Shown here: positions 39,428-50,936 of the stretch, piece by piece
Layout: each line of letters opens with the position of its first letter
How positions within the stretch are numbered: position 1 is the stretch's first letter
Source: Diphasiastrum complanatum
Lineage: Eukaryota; Streptophyta; Lycopodiopsida; Lycopodiales; Lycopodiaceae
Assembly (NCBI GenBank): GCA_029204225.1
Contig: CM055095.1
Location: forward strand, 15,840,049 to 15,904,048
Direction: 5' to 3'
DNA: 64,000 nt
The notes under the pieces: model-generated
The model's database searches: none
What the model was told of the DNA's origin: nothing
The model's input: the letters and a program-made list of their open reading frames with translations, nothing else
Translations under genes and position numbers: made by a program

Positions 39428-40085
39428 TGTTGATTTCACACATGTGGACTATCCACAACATGTACTTGTGATCTCCTAAGGTGTGTAGATGCACCCAGAT
39501 CAAGACTAGACTGAGATTCAAGATCTATCTTTGATTCTATGGCAAAAACACACTACTACATGCATTCAATCACTTTCAACTCTCACTCACACGTGTGGGA
39601 AGTATTAAAAAATTATTCTAAGTAAAAACAAGCTGCTCTCCTAGGGTAGAGAGAGAAAATCATCATGAGCTCTCGGGTAGCGAGAGAAAGCTAGAAATCC
39701 AATAACACTCAAAATCCACTCAATCTCCAAATCAATTAGATCCAAATGAGGAGTACAATGATACTAGTAGATCCACGAGCTATATTGTATTGGACCATTT
39801 TCAAGCAAACCTCAAATTCCTATTGGACCTCACATGGTTCCACCTCTAAATCCTATTGGACCTCTTAGAACTCATCAAACAAAAGCATTACACTTGTCTA
39901 CACTCTAATTGGCACGAGTTTAGCCTCTTACTCTATTTTGGCTCAATAGTGGCATTACAAGTGGAAATGCATAATTTGCCATCTATGCCAAATTTGTTCC
40001 TATCAACATCCTACACCTAGATGCTTGATATAAAAAACATAAGACCCCTATATCTAACATAGATAATCTTTTTCAATTCTTCACA
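39428..40085 (-). mobile_element. 5' LTR of copia element C, complete (658 bp)
   Basis: Termini TG...CA on both strands (TGTGAAG...ATCAACA on the - strand). It is bounded by the primer site on one side and unrelated sequence (GTACG) on the other. A target duplication cannot be checked because the other LTR has lost its outer end. Words such as CTATTGGACCTC repeat inside it, as in the diverged LTR at 11,838-12,590. Confidence 0.93.
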
Positions 40086-40913
40086 GTACGCAAACACCTA
40101 TATAGACTACAATCTATAGTAGAATACATTCCACTAAAGTAAACAAAACTCTCCATAAGTAAAAACAATTTACTTAATCAAGAAATGTCTGTGAGATCCA
40201 TAGGACTCAATAAAATGCTAGAGTCAAGATATTTAGACTTAAAAAATGCTAATTTGAAATCTCAACTCATTTAGTAGACTGAGAATCACTCAACATACTT
40301 AAGAATCAACACATTTTCTGACTATCCTCTAATTAAATATTAGTAAGAATTAGAGCAGTTCTGATTTGATTTAGATGTCAGAGTAGGTGTCGTAGACAAC
40401 TATAGAGAACGCGAACGATTTAGGCGTCTGAGACAGCCATGCTATTCTCTGTTTCTGACAGATAAGTTTTGATAATGGTGAGAAAGATTGAGAGGCATTC
40501 AAACATTCAACGTGAATACAACTAATTTGAAAAATAACACTTTTGTATAAAAGGGTAGTGTAGTAACAACGATATTAGATCACAAAACAATCACGCGAAG
40601 TGTGTGATCCTACTTACAAAAGCTAATGAATGCTATCTTTTATAATATTCTTTAATCTCTCTAAAATGATCACTAACTCTGAGGAGTCAGCTACTAGAAG
40701 ACCACTTTTGGTTGTTTGATCTCTGTGAATACATTGATCGATCATCTCCTCCTCTTTAAAAACTCAGATGTTTATATAGCTGTCAGAAGATCTTTAGTTA
40801 TTATAATTACAGTTTAAAAGATCATGAGCAGCTCTTGTACATGATCCGTAGATCGGTTATTGGTGCAACGTGAAGATGTGAAGAGGTACAACAAAAGAAT
40901 CTCCTTTGTACAT
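40086..40913. other. Spacer between elements C and D
   Basis: AT-rich with no gene recognised. The stretch 40,340-40,620 has the look of an old LTR, but no partner copy was found. Confidence 0.5.
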
Positions 40914-41194
40914 GTGCTAGTTAGAATTAAAGTTAGAATCACTGTGTTACTATACTGTAGGTCCTATCAGTGGATAAGGATTAGTTGGCCTCGCCACGAG
41001 GCAAGTCGACGGGACACGCATCCCACCAATGGCAACCTGGGTCATACATGGGTTGCCTGAGTGAACAACTATATGTACAGCGTAATTTCATTTTGAGAAA
41101 TACAGTTGCTATGTGAGCTTGCTGAGAAGAGTGATTTTCTGTCTGTGTTACTGTGTAGCATGATCTGTGTTCCTGTGCAAAGCAAATTCTAAGT

Positions 41195-41207
41195 TGGTAT
41201 CAGAGCC
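41195..41207 (+). other. Primer-binding site of element D
   Basis: Perfect TGGTATCAGAGCC abutting the 5' LTR. Confidence 0.97.
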
Positions 41208-42494
41208 GTACAGGGAGTGTACACAGTACAGTGTTGCCGTTGAAGAGAGCTTCGGGAGAACTGTCTTATGAGAGTTCGGGGTTTTATGGCGGGTTGAAGA
41301 ACGAAAGAGAAGCACTGGTGCACGGTTTCTAATATATAGAGCTTGCTAAGCTCAGCAAAGAGATTATTAGCCTGTGCATAGCATCAGACAGGGAAAAATT
41401 TGGTGAAAAATTGACAATTTTGAAGCCAGCTGAAAATTGAAACCGGACTTGGAGTTACGGTTTTTATACATAACTGGTGATTTCTTCGCTGTTTGTGCAC
41501 CATTTTGGATGCCCAAGAAGGAAGCTAATCACACTGTCAATCAGCCATGGAGAGATTTTGAGGTTTATGTCAGAGATTTGTCTCCAGACAGTTAACCTAG
41601 CAGATTTGCAGTAAAAAGGTGAAAAAAGCCACTTTGTCAAGTTGAGCTAAAATCACCGTTTCTCGACGGAATTTCTTGACTGAATACTCTATAGTCATGG
41701 ATTTAGTAGGGCGACCCTGCTCCAGGCCTCAGATCGTGCTCAAAACGATCCACAGGAGAGCTTGATCTGATGTTTTTGAGAGAAGGGAGGTGCGGTCGCA
41801 GGCAGGGAAGTCGCGGGTAGTTCACGCACCCAACGCGATAAAGAACTTAGTGTACCGAAGTTCTTAGCGTATGCAGGAGTTTGGTTCGATGCCCAGATGT
41901 ACTTTGAACCTTTAGATGAGGTGTCAAGTGAATCAACGGTCCAGAATCTGTGATGGGAGAGAAATTTGAACCACAAGATTTGGTTCAGCCATTGGATGAG
42001 CTTTAAATAGGGTCTTGAAGAATTGAAGTGCATTCTGGCCTTCAACTTCATTAAAAATTTTCATACTGAAAGTTGAGTCCCTTCACAAGTGAAGAGTGAA
42101 GTTTCTTCAAAGTGAAGAAACAGTTCAAAAGCTAGAAAAGTCCCTATTTTTGGGTCCTTTGCCCGTTTTGACCCAAACGAAAGGCTATAACCTCCAAACG
42201 AAGGGTACCCGGACTGTACCTGCAAGTACGGTACAGCAAAACAGAGCGGTTGCAGCGGATAAAGTGTTCGGAGTACGCCAGAAGTAGTTTCACCATTCCA
42301 CTGGGCACGTTGTTGGAAATTGACGACTGAGTGCATTTTGGAAGGCGACGCCGATTTAGCTTTCAAATTGGTGGAAAAGCGGCGAGTGGCCTGGTAAGAA
42401 AAAAAGTGCAGGTCATTATTTTCAACTTCTGACATCACTGTTGGCCTCGACATACTGTTCTTAGCCTAAGGCAGAAGTTTTAAGCAGTTTTGCG
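41208..42494 (+). other. Unusually long untranslated leader of element D
   Basis: 1,287 bp separate the primer site from the first gag ATG. No + strand frame of note is present. Two - strand frames (42,051-41,740 and 42,453-42,061) have no recognisable motif. The leader may carry packaging or translation-control elements, or captured sequence; nothing in it could be identified. Confidence 0.6.
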
Positions 42495-45400
42495 ATGGCA
42501 AACATGGGAGAGTCCATTTTGAGTGAAAGTAGCAAATTGGACGAGATTTCCAACTATGCAGTGTGGAAATTCAAAATGAAAAACATACTGATGGAGAAAG
42601 ATGTGTGGGAAGTCATCACAGGTGATGAGAGAAGGCCGCCAAATGAAGCAGACATCAAAATGTTCGACAAAAAGATGAGGAAAGCTTTGACCTTCATTAA
42701 CGTGTCAGTGAAGGATCACATCATTACCCACATTTGTGATGCTATTACACCCAGACAGGCATGGGATGTGCTAAAGAAGCAGTTCGAGACGTCAAATCCG
42801 TCAAGAATCATGTTTCTGAAGTCAAAGTTGAATAGTGCCCGCATGGAGCAAGGAGAGCACATTCAGACGTACATGACCTAAATCAAGACAATGAGAGATG
42901 AACTGCATTCTATTGGAGAATGCATACGTGATGTGGAGCTGGTGCATAATGCATTATGCGGCATTGCAGAACCCTATCAGATGTTTGTGAGCGGAATAGC
43001 ATCAAGAGAAAGATTGCCAACCTTTGACGAGCTCACAGGAATCTTGATGCAGGAAGAGCAACGACGAGAAATGGTGAAAGCTAGACGTCAAAATACTGAT
43101 GATCAGGCACTTGCGACACGCCAAAAACAAGGCAAGGGCAAGGGCAAGAAGAAGACTAAACAGCAATTTGCCAAGTCTCAGGAGGATGAGGGATCTTTCA
43201 GCAAAACTAAGAAGAAAGGCAAGTGCTTCCATTGTGGTAAAAAGGGCCACTAGAAGAGTGAGTGTCGCAAATTCCTGGCGGAACAAGACAAGGGAAAACC
43301 AAAACAAGCAGGTAACCTTGTCGATGAGGGTGAGATTAAAGACTCTAGCATCTTCATATCTGCATTGTCATCCAATCAAGATGATCAAGCATGGTATATT
43401 GACTCAGGAGCCACAAGACACATGACAGGTAACAAGAACTGGCTCAGTAGTTTGAAGGCATTGGATAATGGAACATCTATTTCACAAGCAAATGGTGAGG
43501 TGTGCATGATCAAGGGGATAGACACAATTTCAATCCAACTGCCTGACGACAAAAGCAGGATGATTAGGGAGGTACTTTACGTACCAGGTTTGAAGAAAAA
43601 TCTACTTTCTGTTGGAGTTATTACTGATCAAAAGTTGAAAGTAGAATTCGCCCATGATCGTTGCTTTGTGAAGGATGCGAACCAAAAGTTCAAAGTTATT
43701 GCGAATGGAGTAAGAGAGCCCAATACAAAATTGTACAGGTTGAATGCCACAATCAAGGGGCAACATGGACTTGTGTCATCCGTTCCTTCGCAAACTGAGT
43801 TGTGGCACAAGAGGCTTGGTCACTTGAACTTGGGAAGCCTCAGTTTGATGAGAAAATTGGAGATGGTAACAGGACTGCCTACAATAGAAAATCACCTGAA
43901 ATCGATGTGCGAATCTTGTATATATGGGAAGCAGCATCGAGAGAAGTTCAATAAAGGGGGTGTTGCAAGAGCAAAGAACATCCTGGATTTAATCCACAAA
44001 GATTTATGCGGGCCCATGAGGACCATGTCCTTAGGAAAAGACTTCTATTTCATGACCTTTATTCATGATATGTCACGTAAGACGTGGATCTACTTCTTGA
44101 AGAAGAAATCAGATGCTTTTGATAACTTCAAGAACTTCAAAAACTTGGTCAAAAATCAGACAGGTAAGAAGATCAAAGTCCTAAGATCAGATAGTGGAGG
44201 TGAGTATAAGTCTAATGACTTCAATGATCTTTGTGATCAATGTGCGATTAAAAGACAATTTACGCAAGCTCATACTCCTGCTCTCAATGGTGTAGCTGAG
44301 CGCAAAAATTGTACGATTGTGGAAAGTGCCAGATCTATGCTAGCTGAGATGAAATTACCAAAAGATTTTTGGTCAGAAGCATGTAGCACGGCAGTCTATC
44401 TTCAAAATAGAAGTCCTACCATTGCCATACCAAAAATTACACCTGAGGAAGCATTCACAAAGAAGAAGCCAAAGGTGAACCACTTGCGAATCTTTGGATG
44501 TAAGGCCTTTGTACATATTCCTAAGGAAGAAAGACGTAAACTTGATGTAAAAGCTATCAAGTGCATATTCCTAGGATATGATGATCGCGTGAAAGGCTAT
44601 AGATGTTTTGATCCAGTCGAAAACAAAATCCATATAAGCCGAGATGTTATCTTTGATGAATCCAAGATGTATGAAGACGAAGATGCTGAGAAGATAGACA
44701 CATCCAGTAGGAAAAATGGCATAGTGAGGATACCACCTGATGATGATCCATTCATTGACCTTCTGAGTGATGAACATGAGGATACATCTCAAGATACTAC
44801 TACTCAACCTCAAGAAACAGGTTGGAGAGGTAGGGACAAACCTCTTGGTGCAAGAAGGATTGAAATTGCAGGTGACAAACGCAAGGAGAAGGATGTATCG
44901 TGGGATACATTTTCACCAGGAAGCCGATCACAGCTTCCTAAGTGGTTTGAGAGATTGATGGAGAGCCGCGATATAGATGACTTTCCAAGATCATCTAACC
45001 AGGGAGAGCTACGAAGATCAACAAGAGAGAAGATACTACCTGAAAGGTATGAAACAAATTATGCTCTGTTATCCAGCATTATTCAAAGCAAAGAACCTTC
45101 GACTTATAGTGAAGCGAAGGATGATGACATTTGGATCAAGGCCATGGGAGAGGAGATGGAGTCAATTGCTAAGCATAGCACATGGGACTTAGTAGAACCA
45201 CCAGTTGGCAAGAAATCCATTGGTTGCAAATGGGTATATAGAACTAAGTACCATGCAGATGGAAGCATAGCAAAGCACAAAGCAAGATTGGTAATAAAAG
45301 GGTACGCACAAAATAAAGGCATTGACTATGAGGAGACCTTTGCGCCGGTGTGTAAGTGGAATACTCTACGTCTACTTATTGCTTTAGCTTCACATTTTGG

Positions 45401-46625
45401 TTGGCCTTTGCATCAGATGGATGTGAAATCTGCTTTTCTAAATGGTGAGTTAGAAGAAGAAGTGTTCATGGATCAACTTGAAGGCTTTGTAACGAAAGGA
45501 CAGGAAAATAAAGTATGTCGCTTGAAGAAAGCGCTTTATGGTCTTAAACAAGCACCACGTGCGTGGTATAGCAAGAGTGATGCCTACTTTCGTTCAAAGG
45601 GGATGGTGAGAACACATTCTGATCCAAATCTATATGTTTTATGCTTTGATGGTATGGTTGCTTTGATTGCTCTTTATGTTGATGACTTGATTATTACGGG
45701 AAATAATCAAGAGATGATAGACATAATCAAGAAAGACCTCATGGAACAATTTGAGATGACGGATCTCAGCCTGATGCATTACTGCCTTGGAGTAGAAGTG
45801 TGGCAAAAAGGACATGAAGTGGGTTTAACACAAGTGAAATATGTCAAAGAGTTACTACACAGGTTTAGGTTGCAGGATTGCAAACCAGTAAACACTCCTA
45901 TTGAACCAGGTAAAAAGCTTTCTAAGCTTGATGAATCACAGTCATTTGATGCTACGCTATATAGACAGTTAGTAGGGAGCTTGATTTACCTTACCACAAC
46001 TAGACCAAATATATGCTATGTTGTTGGCATTGTAAGTCAGTTTATGGCAGCACCTACGAAAACGCATTGGAAAGCAGCTAAACGCATTTTGCGTTATGTG
46101 AAAGGCACTTCAAAGTAAGGCTTGATTTACAGGAAGCATGATGGTTTACCTGAGTTGTGTGGCTATGTCAATGCGGACTGGGGAGGTGACTATGATGATC
46201 ATAGATCCACCACAGGATACATATTCCAGTTTTGTGGTAATTGCTTTTCTTGGTCTAGTAAGAAGCAAAGTACAATTGCTCTTTCCACCACAGAAGCTGA
46301 GTATAAGACAATGTGTAGTGCTGCACAAGAAGCTATATGGTTGAGACAAATCTTGGAAGAGATTGGCATGAAACAGAAAAATCCCACAACTTTACATAGC
46401 GATAGTCAGAGTGGCATTCAGCTAGCAAAGAATCTAGTGTTCCATGCGAGAACTAAACATATTGAGATTCAATATCACTTCATACGTGAAAGGCTGCTAA
46501 GTCGTGAAATTCATGTTGTTCATTGTAGCACAGAAGAACAACTAGCTGATATTTTCACTAAGCCACTTACTGGAGAAAAGTTTGATAAGTTTAGATCAAA
46601 ACTTTCTGTATTCAAATTTTGTTGA
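42495..46625 (+). pseudogene. Copia gag-pol polyprotein of element D, three in-frame stops
   Basis: One frame from the ATG at 42,495 to a TGA at 46,623. Gag: ISNYAVWKFKMKNILM, RQAWDVLKKQFE, zinc knuckle CFHCGKKGH (43,228-43,250). Protease: WYIDSGATRHMTG. GAG-pre-integrase: LWHKRLGHLNLGS. Integrase: HKDLCGP, RSDSGGEY, NGVAERKNCT. RT: YVDDLIITG. RNase H: YVNADWGGD, ALSTTEAEYK, HSDSQSGIQ, ADIFTKPLTG. Stops are TAA at 42,879, TAG at 43,251 (directly after the knuckle histidine, where Trp is common) and TAA at 46,116. There is no frameshift. All catalytic residues of integrase and RT are present, but the copy is not translatable as one polyprotein. Confidence 0.96.
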
Positions 46626-46959
46626 CTTTAAAGCTATGTATATGACTATATAAAAAGTGACTCTACTTTAAGGGAGAGAGTTACAATTAAAGTTAGAATC
46701 ACTGTGTTACTGTACTGTGGGTCCTATTAGTGGATAAGGATCAGTTGGCCTCGCCACGAGGCAAGTCGACGGGACACACGTCCCGTCAATGGCAACCTGG
46801 GTCATGCATGGGTTGCCTGAGTGAACAACTATATGTACAGTGTAATTTCATTTTGAGAAATATAGTTGCTATGTGAGCTTGCTGAGAAGAGTGTTTTTCT
46901 GTCTGTGTTACTATGTAGCATGATCTGTGTTCTTGTGCAAAGCAAATTCTAAGTGTGCT

Positions 46960-48149
46960 AACGTGAAAATGTGGCACCGTTGCAACCGTAGCCTGCTGAC
47001 TGCAGGAGCATGACGTTGAAACCGTATGTCAACCACAATCGTTGACTTGGTGAGCTGCCATTCGTTCGCTTCGTAGGTGAACGTAAGTGATCACTTATGT
47101 AGTTTGGCGGTTGTTGGATGTCCACCCTCTAAATCCCTATTCTCTGCTAATCTAGATCCATTCATTAAGTTGTAAATATCTGTACAGTCGCATACTCTGC
47201 AGAATATACTTGTCTCTTGATAGTCTATAGAAATACAAAGGAATCGGTGACAGTGTTACGCGATAGTTCGGCCATCTCTTCCTTGTTGGCCACCTTCTCT
47301 TATTTGGCTATCATCGATTATTCAGCCATACCCGATTGGTTGGTCATCCTAGACCATCTAGGCAGAGTCTCTTATTCGGCCTTCCTCGAACAATCGGCCG
47401 TAATTTGACTATCGGCAAATCAGCAAGTACACACATCACGACCGGACAAAATCAAATATTGTCCGATGGTGATTGCCAACAGCACTAACCTAATTGTAAA
47501 TTATAGATTAAAATTAGTTAGCCATGTGTATATATCCAGCAACTTATCAGTTGTTCAGTTAGCTGAATCATCTAATTCATTGTGATCAATCAGTCATTCA
47601 CAACGCAATTGTATTGTTCTTTCATCTAACCGACCAAAAGGACGTAATCGTCATGAACCAACCCAACTGACCCTATCGCACCGACCCAACCCTATTGACC
47701 TATCCCAATTGACATAATCCAACGGACCGTCGACTTAATCCTACTATCTATCCCAACCGACTCAATTCAACTAATTAAACCTAGTTGTCGTATCTAAAAT
47801 GACCTAATTCAACTGACCCAACCCAACTATCATAATCGTCATGATCCAACGTGAATGACTCAACTTAACCCAACCGAACCAATCCCAAGTAACCAATCTC
47901 GCACACGACTGACCCAATCAATGCAACCAAACCTAACACAATTTGACATGACTGATGCTAGCACCACACCCAAGCCTAGAATACAAATACAAACCCAAAA
48001 CCGAGGCCACAATGTTGGGACTAAGTATAGAGCTTTCTAAACCAGCTACCCAACCCCAAGACAAAGGGTAGCCCTCGTCCTTAACTTAGGTTGTCCTATG
48101 GATTGGTAGTGGTGGATTTATGGTTCCAATGGAAAGAGCTACATAGGAG
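46960..48149. other. Repeat-like DNA: TCGGCC words and a G-poor degenerate minisatellite
   Basis: From about 47,265 to 47,410 the words TTCGGCC, TTGGCC and TCAGCC recur at short intervals. From 47,640 to 47,960 the + strand is built from degenerate CCAAC(C/T)GACC(C/T)AAT-like units and is very poor in G. A 61-codon frame at 47,855 is a product of this repeat. No gene recognised. Confidence 0.65.
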
Positions 48150-48211
48150 GCAGTTTGGCCAAGAAGGATAATGGAAGACATTGGCATCTTGTAGAGTTAG
48201 CCTACAACAAT

Positions 48212-48213
<2 letters not shown>
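48150..48213 (+). pseudogene. Short Ty3/gypsy integrase-like scrap
   Basis: The + strand reads GRHWHLVELAYNNQ, close to the WxxxLxxVEFAYNN signature near the end of the gypsy integrase core. Only about 20 codons remain before the (CT)n tract begins, so the call rests on one motif. Confidence 0.4.

Positions 48214-48215
<2 letters not shown>

Positions 48216-48272
<57 letters not shown>
48216..48272. repeat. (CT)n then (TG)n microsatellite
   Basis: About 49 bp of CT passing directly into about 9 bp of TG. Confidence 0.97.
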
Positions 48273-48464
48273 TGTGCAGTATATTTCTCTGCAATTTTAA
48301 AATCCAATCAATCAAACTAAACATTATTTGACCATCTATTGCACTCTTTGCATAAAAGATTTTGAAATTCACTCATGATCATAACAATAAAAATTCACAA
48401 AACATCCCAAAACAAGTACTATTATATATGTCATGCAATCTGAAACACAACACAACAAGTAGTC

Positions 48465-50936
48465 TCAGTCCTTAGAAGAGGCTTCGAATGCCTCATCGTC
48501 AACAAATACGCATCTCTTAGATGCTCTCCGTCCCAAATGACTGGAATGCTTGTCATTTAGCTGCTCCATTGACCTGGCCAAGGATTCTGCATAGCAAGGC
48601 AAAGCGCTACATCAAATGTAATTTGTTGAGAATCTCAAAAAGAAAATACATGCTAAAGAGCAAGAGCAAAAACCCACTTACTGTTGACCTGGAGAGCCAA
48701 TTTCGTATACTCTCGAATCCAACTCAGGGACAGTTGTGTCCTCATCCACAATGCATTTGGTCATTGTCTAACACTGCAAAAACAAATACGAGAATTAGAA
48801 ATTTGGAGACATAAAAAGAATGCACTTTCTATAAGTATGGATGATAAAACAAATAGTCACAAAATACATTACCTCTATTTGTTTTTAACCATGCCTCGTC
48901 ATTGTCCATGCCAAACAGATGGACACTCGCCATGCGTGTAGCCAACATTGAGGTCCTAGTGCGAATCATGAAGTCGACAATAATACCACCTTCTGGGCAA
49001 AATGCAGACATAAGAAAGAACATGAAGTACTCACTTTTTTCGGTGCTACCTCTTAATGGCTTGTCTGTCAAAATCAATGCATTATCTGGCGAAGCCTCCA
49101 AGACACTGACCGACCACCGATTCCACGTGGATTTGCTACCAACTACACCATCACACAAATATCCAGTCGACAAATCTATGATCACCAAATCAGCCTCGTA
49201 AGTAGTGACCTTGCCCTTTACTCTCTGTAATGTGCATCTTCTTTCTATGAACTGTCTCATCGTATGATATTCCAAACTATTTTTCCCATTTGCACATGCA
49301 TCCCGAATGGAATTCACATATGCACTTGTTCAAGACTTGATGGGCAATGCATCAACCTTCACAAACTTGTACTCTACTATTCTTCTGTTCACGGGAGTAT
49401 AGGATACAACCACCTAAAGAACCGAAATCCATTACACAAAAATGGCGCATCAAAGGAACAAATTGAAGAACAGTTATGTAAGTTACGGGATTCCATTGAT
49501 AAAAAATGTAGTTATGATCACCTCCTCCTCCTCTGGTTCATGTGGCACCTTTTTCTTGCCCTTGTTAATCGGAAAAATGTTGAGATTCTCTGGAACATTG
49601 GCAAGAACAGATTGTGATGCCATCTCTATGGCCATTGCCTCTCCACCCTCCTCATGCCATTGATATTGTGAAATCTCAGAAGGAGGGCATTCACCTTCTT
49701 TAAAATCAATCCACCAGGGACAGTACTTAACCTCCCACTGACTCATGCCATCTTTCCTATCCAAATTCGCCCTCTTGGAGTACATAGTGACTTCAAGTTT
49801 TATGGAAAGCTGATTCCACATCTCCATGAATGAAGGCTTTTCTTTAAGAATTTTCTTGACTTTCAGATGGAACAGATACCTAGCAATACAAGTATGTGAT
49901 TTTGAAGTAGGAGCTTATGATATTACAAAATCAAAAAGAAGTATGTGTTTCCGATTGAAAATGCAACACGTAGAATGATTACCTCCAAGTAACGCGTTTA
50001 GCTGCAAGTTTGACCTCCTGCTTTGTTTCAATTGAGAGTTGAGGCTCTATCAAGGAAGATAATGAAAAGAATAAGAAGTCACGATAGCATAGCTTTAGAG
50101 AAGCGAAGTATTTTGGAAAAGAGTCCGCATCACTTGAATCAAAGCCTGCATTTTTCATTTATTTGATTTGACATAAAAAAAACATAGTGGAAGGTAACAA
50201 GCCAGACAAAAAACTTTACTTTCAAGTTATTGCATACCTCCATATCCCTCACACAACTCAAAAATCTTCTGGGCCTCTATTTGCAAGGCTTCATAGAATA
50301 CTTCTTTCCCCACCCAAGCTTGAAAGAGCTTATCACCAATGGGAATAGAAAATTGGTCTCCAGCAACTGCACCACCAAGGCACATCGTCAACCATTGGCA
50401 CCTCTTCTCATTAGAAACATCTGAAAGTCTCAGGGTGTTCAACTTTTCCAAACCCATTGAGAATCCTTTCTCGTCAAGATGATCTTGGGAGAAAAGATTA
50501 CAGGCAAGAACAGAACTTTTAAAGACATATTGTTGTCGAACGGTCCACCAGAAAGTAGAGTATCTATTTCCATGTTGCGGAAAAGTCTTGACAATGGAAA
50601 CATGCAAAGTAAGCAAAGCTATAAAAAGGAGGCTTACTTTGATGAGCTTTCCTATGAAAGCTTACCTATCGAGAATTCAGTCCTCAACACTCAAGTATGG
50701 AGTACCCCTATGGAATTGGGACAGAATTAGCATAGCAAAATTTTAACTCACGGCTCACTTAAAGCGAATTGGAGGACGAAATTATAGAGCACCTGTTTTA
50801 TTACTGTAGCAAGGTGCTCTAGATAGAGTTTGTGCACCTCCTTCGCCATTGGGGATTCACCTTCACTCTTGGGCTTGATACCATGTTGTTGGGCGGCTCT
50901 CATGTCACAAATCACTCTTCTCTGAGTTTTTGTCAT
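48465..50936 (-). pseudogene. Multi-exon gene ending in a beta-class DNA methyltransferase-like domain, decayed
   Basis: Exons read on the - strand with consistent GT-AG sites: 50,936-50,793; 50,586-50,238; 50,145-49,983; 49,879-49,522; 49,413-48,873; 48,773-48,682; 48,586-48,465. The first five join in phase. N-terminal part: QRRVICDMRAAQQHGIKPKS, then CQWLTMCLGGAVAGDQFSIP. The fifth exon resembles an m6A/m4C methyltransferase in beta order: ADLVIIDLSTGYLCDG at the catalytic (D/S)PP(Y/W) site, then SASPDN-like NALIL, EKSEYF and FCPEGG, IIVDFMIRTRTSMLATRMAS at the cofactor site (normally DxFxGxGT), then GMDND. The key PP and both glycines are replaced and the segment between is short, so activity is unlikely. 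A TGA interrupts at about 49,330, and exon 6 is out of phase with exon 7 (which ends EAFEASSKD, stop at 48,465). The family is inferred by eye; an unrelated Rossmann-like protein is the main alternative. Confidence 0.55.

Larger units (their letters stand above)
40919..46954 (+). mobile_element. Complete Ty1/copia element D (6,036 bp)
   Basis: Two 276-bp LTRs (40,919-41,194 and 46,679-46,954) flank the internal region. The insertion has a 5-bp target duplication, GTGCT, at 40,914-40,918 and 46,955-46,959. The LTRs start AGTTA and end TAAGT instead of the usual TG...CA. They differ at about 15 sites by eye (about 5%), so this copy is older than element C. The primer site TGGTATCAGAGCC is at 41,195-41,207 and the purine tract TTAAGGGAGAG is at 46,668-46,678. 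A GCCTCG/CGAGGC hairpin lies in each LTR (40,989-41,003 and the equivalent). Confidence 0.95.

Noticed and set aside
41740-42453. Two - strand frames of 103 and 130 codons in the leader of element D
   Set aside because: No recognisable motif, antisense to an active-type transcript, and no splice or promoter support.
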